From assembly GCA_029781035.1 (NCBI GenBank), contig JAKOXK010000046.1, forward strand, positions 1 to 50,707: a stretch of DNA of 50,707 nt, written 5' to 3'. This DNA is from Armatimonadota bacterium (GTDB taxonomy: Bacteria; Armatimonadota; Fimbriimonadia; Fimbriimonadales; Fimbriimonadaceae). Under the pieces are notes generated by a model that was not told the origin of the DNA, searched no databases, and saw nothing but the letters and a program-made list of their open reading frames with translations. Positions 23,229-30,137 of this stretch are shown here, in pieces (the stretch's first letter is position 1; every line of letters begins with the position of its first letter). A program made the position numbers and the translations under genes.

Positions 23229-25637
23229 CTGAAACGACTCCTTCCCTTTGCGCTGCTGGCTTTTGCCGGACAGGCCTTCTCGCAGCAGACCGTCATCCGA
23301 ATGATGGCGGGGCCCGCGTTCGGCATCCCGGCCAAGGACGACCCAAACCCGCGCAACATGACCCGCCGGGCTGTGTTCGATGCGTTCCATCGTGAGAACC
23401 CGGACGTCCAGGTCGTCAACGCCGGAGGGCTCGAGATGACGGGCGACCGTGCCGAAGTGAACTTCCTCATGTCCATGGCTGGCGACACAGCCCCGGACGT
23501 GTTCTACGTCAACTTCCGTCAGTACTTTAGCTACATCGACCAAGGCTTCTGCCGACCGCTCGACGACCTTCTGAACAAGGATCCCGATTCCAAGAGACGG
23601 GTGCTTCCCGAAATCGAGAAAGTCTTGCGGAGCTACGACGGCCAAATGTACGCGATGCCGTTCTACCAGGTCGCGCAGGCCCTCTATTACCGCAGAGACT
23701 TCTTCAGGGAGGCTGGGCTTGATCCTGAAAAGCCTCCAAAGACTTGGGCCGAGTTCTACGCAGACGGACAGCGTCTCACGGAGAGCAAACCGGGTCGGTA
23801 CGGGTTCGTTTTCGAACAAGGGCTGGGTGGTAAGGCGTACTGGTGGACCAACTTCGTTTGGCAAGCTGGCGGCGACGTCCTGAAACCGGCCGAAGGCGGT
23901 TACGCGAGGGCCGTGGTCGCTACCCCCCAGGCGGCCAAGGCTCTCGATTTCTACCGTCACATGGTGAAGGACACCTGGGAAGGGGGTGACGGCAAGACTT
24001 ACGGGCCCATGGCGCTCATTTCCCCCGATTGGGCCAGAGACGTCCGCGAGGGCCGGATCGGCATGTGGTTTTCGTACACGAACGACGTCTTGCTGAGCAT
24101 CAGTGACCTCCCACCATCTCAGATTGGCGTCTCGTCCATGCCCGCCGGGCCCGCTGGGCCTGCGAACGAGATCAACGCGGGAATGTGGGCGATCAACGCC
24201 AGCGTAAAAGACCCGAAGAAGCTGGACGCATGCTGGCGTTTTATTAAGTTCTTCGTGAGCCAAGAAGCCGCTCGGATCCAGACGCAGAAGCTCGTCGAGT
24301 TGGGCCTCGGAGGTCTCGTGAACCCCGTCCTTCTCAAGCAGTTCGGCTACGAAGACTTGGCCGAGCGGGTCGATCCTGAGTACGTCGCGGCCAACGAGTC
24401 GCTCTGGACGACCGGGCACCCAGAGCCTTACGGAAGGAACTCGGCACAGGTCTACGAAGTCCTCGACAGCGCACTTGACCGGGCCAAGCTCGAGAACACG
24501 CCTTCGCTGAGGATTCTGCAGGATGTGCAGGACGAGATGAACCAGAGGCTTCTCGGCTACATCCCATCCAAGGAGATGGCCATGAAGCGAGTGTGGGCTG
24601 CGGTCGTTGCCGCCGTCGTCGGTCTGATCATCCTGGCGATTGGTTGGCTCGGGATTCGACGCGCCAGGCGCTCTCTCTCCGTCTTTGAAGACCGATTACC
24701 GGCTGGATCAGACCGCAAACGGATCCTCCGGTTTGTCGGCATTTGCCTCTTTCCAGCTCTAGCGAGCATCGTGGTGTGGGCTTACTATCCTCTCTTGGCT
24801 GGACTGGTGATCGGATTTCAGGATTACCGAATTGTACAAGGCACTCGATGGGTCGGCCTGGACAATTTCATTTCGGTATTCACGCAACCGGTCTTCTACC
24901 GGTCGCTCGTCAATTCGCTGCTGTACGTGGTCTTGAGCGTTGGGATCGGCTTTCTGTTGCCCATCCTCCTCGCCGTTGCGCTGAACGAGATTCCCCGCTT
25001 CAAACTCCTGTTCCGAACCCTCTTCTACCTGCCGGCTATGACGAGCGGCGTGGTCATCGCTTTCCTCTGGAGACAGATCTACGACCCCTCGCCGGACGGT
25101 CTCCTCAATCAGATCGTCGCTCCGTTCGCTCCGCTTTTGAACCCGGTGCTGGGAGTCTTGGGCGGTCCTCACTTGACGCCCAGGAACGATTGGCTGGGAG
25201 ACCCCAAACTCGCCATGCTGGCCGTCGTCATCCCGGGCATATGGGCGGGAGCCGGGCCGGGCTCGATCTTGTATCTCGCGGCCCTTAAGAACATCCCGGA
25301 CGAGCGCTACGAGGCCGCGGACATCGATGGCGCCTCGTGGTGGAGCAAGTTAGTCCGCATCACGTTGCCTGGCCTGAAAGCGCTCATGCTGATCAATCTC
25401 TTGGGCGTTGTTGTCGGAGGGTTCAAAGCAATGGACAACATCTTCATCCTGACAGGGGGTGGTCCTCTGTATGCGACTCACACGATCGGCCTCGAGGTGT
25501 GGAAGAACGCGTTCATGTATCTGAAGTTCGGCTACGCAACGGCCGCAGCATGGGTGATGGGATCGATCTTGATAGGATTCACGGTTACGCAAATCCGCTA
25601 CTTGACGCGGCTCAAGTTCTCTACGGCCAAAGTCTGA
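23229..25637 (+). CDS. Sugar-binding protein fused to ABC permease (CUT1-type)
   Basis: 802 residues in one uninterrupted frame. Residues 1-20 are a signal peptide, but only if translation starts at CTG 23229 (KRLLPFALLAFAGQAFSQ). The first ATG, at 23301, would delete it. Residues about 21-445 form an extracellular solute-binding domain (MalE/UgpB type, e.g. 'MPFYQVAQALYYRRDFFREA' and 'AGMWAINASVKDPKKLDACW'). A transmembrane helix at about 455-476 follows, then a basic loop. Residues about 496-802 form a MalF/UgpA-like permease with six helices and the EAA loop EAADIDGASWWSKL..ITLP (about 695). The topology is consistent: binding domain outside, linker helix inward, permease. The partner permease (MalG type) and ATPase are not adjacent. 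An internal ribosome binding site sits at the junction. Confidence 0.85.
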   Translation: MKRLLPFALLAFAGQAFSQQTVIRMMAGPAFGIPAKDDPNPRNMTRRAVFDAFHRENPDVQVVNAGGLEMTGDRAEVNFLMSMAGDTAPDVFYVNFRQYFSYIDQGFCRPLDDLLNKDPDSKRRVLPEIEKVLRSYDGQMYAMPFYQVAQALYYRRDFFREAGLDPEKPPKTWAEFYADGQRLTESKPGRYGFVFEQGLGGKAYWWTNFVWQAGGDVLKPAEGGYARAVVATPQAAKALDFYRHMVKDTWEGGDGKTYGPMALISPDWARDVREGRIGMWFSYTNDVLLSISDLPPSQIGVSSMPAGPAGPANEINAGMWAINASVKDPKKLDACWRFIKFFVSQEAARIQTQKLVELGLGGLVNPVLLKQFGYEDLAERVDPEYVAANESLWTTGHPEPYGRNSAQVYEVLDSALDRAKLENTPSLRILQDVQDEMNQRLLGYIPSKEMAMKRVWAAVVAAVVGLIILAIGWLGIRRARRSLSVFEDRLPAGSDRKRILRFVGICLFPALASIVVWAYYPLLAGLVIGFQDYRIVQGTRWVGLDNFISVFTQPVFYRSLVNSLLYVVLSVGIGFLLPILLAVALNEIPRFKLLFRTLFYLPAMTSGVVIAFLWRQIYDPSPDGLLNQIVAPFAPLLNPVLGVLGGPHLTPRNDWLGDPKLAMLAVVIPGIWAGAGPGSILYLAALKNIPDERYEAADIDGASWWSKLVRITLPGLKALMLINLLGVVVGGFKAMDNIFILTGGGPLYATHTIGLEVWKNAFMYLKFGYATAAAWVMGSILIGFTVTQIRYLTRLKFSTAKV
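24570..24584 (+). promoter_or_regulatory. Internal ribosome binding site and ATG at the fusion junction
   Basis: AAGGAG (24570-24575) followed 6 bases later by ATG (24582) lies exactly where the binding domain ends and the linker helix begins. Initiation here would give a free 351-residue permease starting MKRVWAAVV. It is either a relic of two separate genes or a working second start. Confidence 0.5.
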
Positions 25638-25640
25638 CTC

Positions 25641-25949
25641 CTAAAAGCCTTCCGGCCAGTCAGTGCTGGGGGTCAGAAAAGCCAGTGGCCCTGTCGGTCG
25701 GTCGCCCGTGTCTTCGAGGTCGTCGTCAAGGCCACGACGTGCTTCGAGCACGAGCCACCTGGCCCGCAGTAAGGGATCGCGCCCGTAGGATGCTTCGAGG
25801 ATGGCAAAGACCTCGTCTCGCTGGGGACTCGGATCAAAGCCGAAGCGAGAGTAGACCGTCGACACCCATGCCACGAGCTTTTTGAAGCGTTCCTCGCCCA
25901 ATTCCTGCTGGAACACGGTCGCCACTCGGTCGAACTGCCCCCAAGTCAC
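25641..25949 (-). CDS. Small unknown protein
   Basis: A 102-residue soluble protein with no family I recognise. It is predominantly helical in the first 70 residues (VATVFQQELGEERFKKLVAW; AILEASYGRDPLLRARWLVLEARRG) and ends in a Pro/Asp-rich tail. It is convergent with the fusion gene (3-base gap) and divergent from priA. The GTG at 25949 lies exactly 6 bases after TAAAGT, the same start geometry as many firm genes here, which is the best evidence that it is real. Confidence 0.55.
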   Translation of the reverse strand: MTWGQFDRVATVFQQELGEERFKKLVAWVSTVYSRFGFDPSPQRDEVFAILEASYGRDPLLRARWLVLEARRGLDDDLEDTGDRPTGPLAFLTPSTDWPEGF

Positions 25950-25955
25950 GGTGCG

Positions 25956-25961
25956 ACTTTA
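25956..25961 (-). promoter_or_regulatory. -10 element of the small unknown gene, leaderless
   Basis: TAAAGT on the minus strand ends 6 bases before the GTG at 25949. Confidence 0.45.
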
Positions 25962-26007
25962 CATCGCAGGACACCCTTCAACGCAACGTCTGACTCGGGC
26001 CGACATC

Positions 26008-28467
26008 GTGTGTCATCCTCAGTGCATCGAACGTCTCCTCGTCGCCGATGTCGGCTTGGACTCACGCAGTGCTGGAGCCCAGGCCCTCTACACGTACAAA
26101 GTTCCCCAAGAGGAAGACGAGCCTGGTGGCCGGTGGACCAGAGTCCAACCCGGCCAAGCCTTTCTCGTCCCGCTGGGCCCGAGGCGTGCTATCGGCTTCG
26201 TGCTGTCCGTCCGTGAGGTGGATGCCGGGGAACTTGGTTTTCCCTCGTCCCTGCTGAAACCGTTGGGAGTCCAGGTTCAAGGCCTCGAACTCCCGACAGC
26301 AACGCTTGAACTTGTGCACGAAGTCGCGCGCCAAACCCTGACACCTGTTCCAGTCTCCCTGAGCCTGGCTGTGCCCCCTGGTGTCAAGGACCGGCTTGTG
26401 ACGAAGTGGACTCTGCCGCGGTCCAGACCCGGAGGAGCCGAAGAGCCGCTGTCTACGCCGCAGCAGGAGGTCGTTCGCACCCTTCATGAGGTCGGCGAGA
26501 TTGCTGACACGAAGTCGAAACCCGTCCCTGATGGAGCCAAACGCACCTTGCGGTCCCTGGTTCGAAAGCGCCTCGTCAACGAGAGTGTCGCCTTCGCACA
26601 GGCCCAGGAGAGGCATCGGCTGGAAGGTTTGTTCCGGTTGTGTCCGGATCAGGGCAAAGTGGAGGCGTTTCTGACTGGCGTCGGTCGGAGAAGGCCGGCT
26701 CAAGCCGTTACCCTCATGCGATTGCAGGGCTCAGAGAGCGCGAGTTTTAGCGTCCAAGAGATCAAGTCGCTGGGAGGCGTGACCGATCAAACGATTAAGG
26801 CGCTGGTCCAGGCGGGACTCCTGGAAGAGGCTGAGGCAAGTCAGACACCATCGCTGCCGCTTCCCGTCCCCAATCCGGCCCAACAAGCTGCCATCGACGA
26901 AGTCTCCGCTTCCATCGCTTCGGCCAAGCACGTTGAATACCTTCTGTTCGGTGTGACCGGTTCGGGAAAGACGGAGGTCTATCTTCGTTGTGCCGCCGAA
27001 GCTTTGAGGGCAGGAAAACAGGTTCTCTATCTCGTTCCTGAGATTGCGTTGACGGCCCAAGTGATCGCCCAGCTTCGAGAGCGGTTTGGCAACCTTGTGG
27101 CGGTCATGCACTCCAACATGACGCCTTCCGAACGGTTGGCCAACTGGCACAAAGTGCGAACCGGAGAGTGTCCCGTTGTTCTTGGCCCTCGGTCGGCCGT
27201 CTTTGCCCCTCTTGCAAACCTAGGGCTGGTCATCGTGGACGAAGAGCACGAAACGAGCTACAAGCAGGAGACTTCGCCCCGCTATCAGACCAAGAGGCTG
27301 GTGTCGTTCCTGGCTGGCCGCTTCGAGTGTCCTGTCTTGCTGGGATCGGCCACGCCGAGCATCGAGGCTTTCCATGCCGCAAGTGAAGGCAAACTGAAGC
27401 TTCTGCGGCTACCCCAAAGAGCGGCAATGGCCAAGTTGCCTGCGGTCGAGGTGGTCAATCTTGTCGAGCTCTATCGTGAGAAAAGGCCTTCTATCTTGGC
27501 TCCCCGGCTCGTCGACCATGTCAACAGTGCCTTGGAGCGGGGGGAGCAGGCAATCCTCTTCCTGAACCGTAGGGCTTACTCACCGTTTCTCTTGTGCCGG
27601 GATTGTGGGCACCGGTTTGAGTGTCGACACTGCGCTGTGTCGCTAGCTTTTCACCGCCGCGATCTGAAACTGCGTTGTCATCAGTGTGGCTATCAGGAGG
27701 CGGCTCCCGACCGGTGTCCCCAGTGCGAGAGCGACCGTGTCTCTCCCTTCGGAACAGGTACAGAGAAGGTCGAAGAAGCCGTTCAAGCGATGTTCGAGGG
27801 TGCCAGAGTCGTTCGTCTGGATCGTGACATCGCACGGCGTAAGGGAGCGCTGGAAGAGACGTTGGCAGCTTTTCGAAGCCGGTCCGCCGACATCCTGGTC
27901 GGCACACAGATGGTCGCCAAGGGGCTGGACTTCCCGAACGTGACGGTCGTAGGTGTCGTGGCTGCGGATGTCTCGCTCAATGTGCCGGACTTTCGATCTG
28001 GAGAACGGACGTTTCAACTGCTCTCGCAAGTTGCGGGGAGGGCAGGCCGCGGCGCGTCGCCAGGCGTCGTCGTCATCCAAACGATGAATCCCGAAAACGA
28101 AGCTGTGATCAGTGCCCAGGCACACGACTACGAGACCTTCTATCAGTCTGAGCTTGAACAAAGGCGCGAGGCCGGTTACCCCCCATTTACGCGTCTGGTG
28201 AACGTGCTCGTGACGGGAGAGAACCGGCATGACGTTCTTGGCCTGTCCGCCGTTGCGGCCCAAAAGCTGCGGGTCGCACTTGTCGGAGCTGAAGTCCTTG
28301 GCCCGGCCGACTGTCCGATCGAAAGGCTGCAAAACCTTTGGCGCCGGCACGTCTTGATCAAACTCAAGCCGGACGCAGACCCCGCACCCGTCCAGAGTGC
28401 GCTCGCAGACCTGAGGGCTCCAAAGGCAAGGGTCGTTGTCGATGTCGATCCTGTCTCACTGATGTGA
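26008..28467 (+). CDS. priA: Primosomal protein N' (replication restart helicase)
   Basis: About 819 residues from GTG 26008. PriA recognises stalled forks and reloads the replicative helicase. In order: the 3' DNA-binding domain with 'ADVGLDSRSAGAQALYTYKVP', a winged-helix region, and helicase motif I 'FGVTGSGKTEVYLR'. Then come DEEH ('VDEEHETSYKQ'), 'LLGSATPSIEA', the zinc cluster (CRDCGHRFECRHC ... LRCHQCGYQ ... CPQCES, eight cysteines), 'ILVGTQMVAKGLDFPNVT' and 'QVAGRAGRG'. The frame extends upstream to 25882. Family alignment places the start near residue 7 of this version; an ATC at 26026, six bases after CATCCT, would give MERLLVADVG and is a real alternative. The 3' end overlaps the convergent redoxin gene by 12 bases. 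Confidence 0.94.
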   Translation: MCHPQCIERLLVADVGLDSRSAGAQALYTYKVPQEEDEPGGRWTRVQPGQAFLVPLGPRRAIGFVLSVREVDAGELGFPSSLLKPLGVQVQGLELPTATLELVHEVARQTLTPVPVSLSLAVPPGVKDRLVTKWTLPRSRPGGAEEPLSTPQQEVVRTLHEVGEIADTKSKPVPDGAKRTLRSLVRKRLVNESVAFAQAQERHRLEGLFRLCPDQGKVEAFLTGVGRRRPAQAVTLMRLQGSESASFSVQEIKSLGGVTDQTIKALVQAGLLEEAEASQTPSLPLPVPNPAQQAAIDEVSASIASAKHVEYLLFGVTGSGKTEVYLRCAAEALRAGKQVLYLVPEIALTAQVIAQLRERFGNLVAVMHSNMTPSERLANWHKVRTGECPVVLGPRSAVFAPLANLGLVIVDEEHETSYKQETSPRYQTKRLVSFLAGRFECPVLLGSATPSIEAFHAASEGKLKLLRLPQRAAMAKLPAVEVVNLVELYREKRPSILAPRLVDHVNSALERGEQAILFLNRRAYSPFLLCRDCGHRFECRHCAVSLAFHRRDLKLRCHQCGYQEAAPDRCPQCESDRVSPFGTGTEKVEEAVQAMFEGARVVRLDRDIARRKGALEETLAAFRSRSADILVGTQMVAKGLDFPNVTVVGVVAADVSLNVPDFRSGERTFQLLSQVAGRAGRGASPGVVVIQTMNPENEAVISAQAHDYETFYQSELEQRREAGYPPFTRLVNVLVTGENRHDVLGLSAVAAQKLRVALVGAEVLGPADCPIERLQNLWRRHVLIKLKPDADPAPVQSALADLRAPKARVVVDVDPVSLM

Positions 28468-29124
28468 GAACTCGAATTTGCAGCCAGATGACATCTTTAT
28501 CGGGGCCATCGTGAGATCCAGCTTGACGGGCTCGCTCATGCTGGCCCGCGCGAGGGCGTCGTCAAGTTCCATCAGCGAGTCCTTGCTGTATCCAGGCCAC
28601 TGTTTGATAACGGTCCCGTCGCTCCCGATCAATGTCGTGTAGACCGACTGCCCAGCATCGAAAGACTTGAAGACAGCGCCGTCGCCAGCGAGAAGCATCG
28701 CATAAGGGACGCTGAAGTCGTGCTGGTACTTGTCTGCGACCTGCTGGTCCGCATCGATGATCCCCAGGAAAGTCGCTCGTCCTTCGAAGCCCTTGGCCAA
28801 TTGGTTGAAGAACTGCTGGGCCTCAATGCTACAGGGGCAGCCGTCCTTTGTGAAGATCAATACGACAGGGCCGTTCTTGCACGAATCGCTCAATCTGACA
28901 AGGCTGCCGTCCGAACTGCCCAGCTCAAACATGGGCGCGAGTTTGCCGGTCAGTGCCCGTGACTTGCGCCACATCGGATCTGTGACCGGATGGCGCGGCT
29001 CGTAGAGGAGGTTCTTGCTGTTCGCAAGCGGCATGGCCGACCGGGCCATGACGGCCATCAAGGTTGCGGAACCCAGCATCCCGACGATGGCAACTGCAAA
29101 CGCGATCTTGAGCCCCAAGCCCAT
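28456..29124 (-). CDS. Membrane-anchored thioredoxin-fold redoxin (AhpC/TSA-like)
   Basis: A 222-residue protein with an N-terminal hydrophobic anchor or uncleaved signal (residues 5-27) and a periplasmic thioredoxin-fold domain. 'KLAPMFELGSSDGSLVRLSD' and 'GPVVLIFTKDGCPCSIEAQQFF' are typical of AhpC/TSA and TlpA-type redoxins. The active site reads C-P-C rather than C-x-x-C, with a Thr three residues earlier as in peroxiredoxins. It probably reduces peroxides or disulfides at the membrane; the exact activity is not clear. Divergent from lipA, with a CACAAT -10 candidate 8 bases upstream of the ATG. Confidence 0.8.
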   Translation of the reverse strand: MGLGLKIAFAVAIVGMLGSATLMAVMARSAMPLANSKNLLYEPRHPVTDPMWRKSRALTGKLAPMFELGSSDGSLVRLSDSCKNGPVVLIFTKDGCPCSIEAQQFFNQLAKGFEGRATFLGIIDADQQVADKYQHDFSVPYAMLLAGDGAVFKSFDAGQSVYTTLIGSDGTVIKQWPGYSKDSLMELDDALARASMSEPVKLDLTMAPIKMSSGCKFEFSHQ

Positions 29125-29132
29125 CAGGGTCT

Positions 29133-29138
29133 ATTGTG
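29133..29138 (-). promoter_or_regulatory. -10 candidate of the redoxin gene
   Basis: CACAAT on the minus strand, 8 bases before the ATG at 29124. The remaining bases to lipA hold a GC-rich stretch without other signals. Confidence 0.35.
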
Positions 29139-29194
29139 GGCGCAACTGGGGTCTGGGGACGGGCCCGCCCCCGGGGCAGCACCGGAGTCACCGC

Positions 29195-29200
29195 TATAAT
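29195..29200 (+). promoter_or_regulatory. lipA: Consensus -10 of lipA, leaderless
   Basis: A perfect TATAAT ends 6 bases (CACACC) before the lipA ATG at 29207. No ribosome binding site is possible in this space. This is the clearest example of the leaderless layout in the window. Confidence 0.65.
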
Positions 29201-29206
29201 CACACC

Positions 29207-30097
29207 ATGTCCCAGCGGCTGCCCGACTGGCTGACGATCCGCCTTCCTCGCCCCGACACCATTAAGGACGTCGAGGTCATGATGCGGTCGAAGAACCTTC
29301 ACACCGTCTGTGAAAGTGCCCGGTGTCCCAACCTCCCTGAGTGCTGGAACAAGAAGACGGCCACATTCATGATCTTGGGTGACACGTGCACCCGAAGCTG
29401 CGGCTTCTGTGCGATCAAGGTCGGCAAGGGTGAAACGCTGGATTCGTTCGAGCCTTTGAACGTCGCGCTCACATCCAAGAAGATGGGCATGAGGCACGTG
29501 GTCGTGACCAGCGTGGCACGAGACGATCTCAAGGATCAAGGAGCGGGCCAGTTCGCCAAGACCATCGAGCAACTTCATCACCATCAGCCCGACGTCATCG
29601 TCGAAGTGCTCACCCCTGACTTTCAGGGTCGGCGCGACCTGGTCGAGATTGTGTGCAAAGCCCATCCTGAGATCTACAACCACAACATCGAGACCGTCGA
29701 GAGACTGCATACGATCGTTCGACCCCAAGCCCGCTATGAACGGACCATGAGCGTGCTTGAGATGGTCAAGGAGATGGATCCGACCATCTACACGAAGAGC
29801 GGACTCATGTTGGGGCTGGGCGAGACGAAGGACGAAGTCCTCAAAGTGCTGAGCGACTTGCGTGCCCGAGGCGTGGACGCCGTGACGATCGGGCAGTATC
29901 TGCGCCCGACCATGAAGCACCTGCCTGTCGTCGAGTACGTCCATCCGAGCGTGTTCAAGGAGTACGAGCAGATCGGTCAGGACATGGGATTCGCCTTTGT
30001 CGCGAGCGCTCCGTTCGTCCGGTCCAGCTACAACGCGATCGAGTTCAGCAAGAAGGTCATGGCCGAACGGTTGGCCCGAGTGGCCGCGACCGCCTGA
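29207..30097 (+). CDS. lipA: Lipoyl synthase
   Basis: A 296-residue radical SAM enzyme that inserts two sulfurs into protein-bound octanoyl chains to form lipoyl groups. Both iron-sulfur sites are present: the auxiliary cluster CESARCPNLPEC (C35, C40, C46) and the radical SAM CTRSCGFC (C61, C65, C68), plus the C-terminal 'RSSYNA' that donates the serine ligand. Other family marks are 'TFMILGDTCTR', 'VVTSVARDDLKDQGA' and 'KSGLMLGLGET'. The frame extends to 29015 on an earlier start, but 29207 is the family start and lies next to the promoter. lipB is not in the window. Confidence 0.97.
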   Translation: MSQRLPDWLTIRLPRPDTIKDVEVMMRSKNLHTVCESARCPNLPECWNKKTATFMILGDTCTRSCGFCAIKVGKGETLDSFEPLNVALTSKKMGMRHVVVTSVARDDLKDQGAGQFAKTIEQLHHHQPDVIVEVLTPDFQGRRDLVEIVCKAHPEIYNHNIETVERLHTIVRPQARYERTMSVLEMVKEMDPTIYTKSGLMLGLGETKDEVLKVLSDLRARGVDAVTIGQYLRPTMKHLPVVEYVHPSVFKEYEQIGQDMGFAFVASAPFVRSSYNAIEFSKKVMAERLARVAATA

Positions 30098-30108
30098 CCG
30101 ATCAGCCG

Positions 30109-30132
30109 GTCTAGAACGTCTATGATCTAGAC
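30109..30132 (+). promoter_or_regulatory. tamB: Promoter and inverted repeat of the outer-membrane cluster
   Basis: GTCTAGA (30109-30115) and TCTAGAC (30126-30132) form a 7-bp perfect inverted repeat with 10 bases between. The -10 candidate TATGAT (30121-30126) lies between and touching the arms, and the GTG of tamB follows 11 bases later. This is the only intergenic space of size before the tamB-lpxC genes except the one before bamA. It could be an operator; as a hairpin it could also end the lipA transcript, but there is no T-run. Confidence 0.5.
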
Positions 30133-30137
30133 AGACC

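Noticed and set aside
23172-24419. 415-codon open frame on the minus strand
   Set aside because: It lies wholly antisense to the solute-binding domain, has no recognisable motif or start signal, and reflects the codon bias of the real gene.
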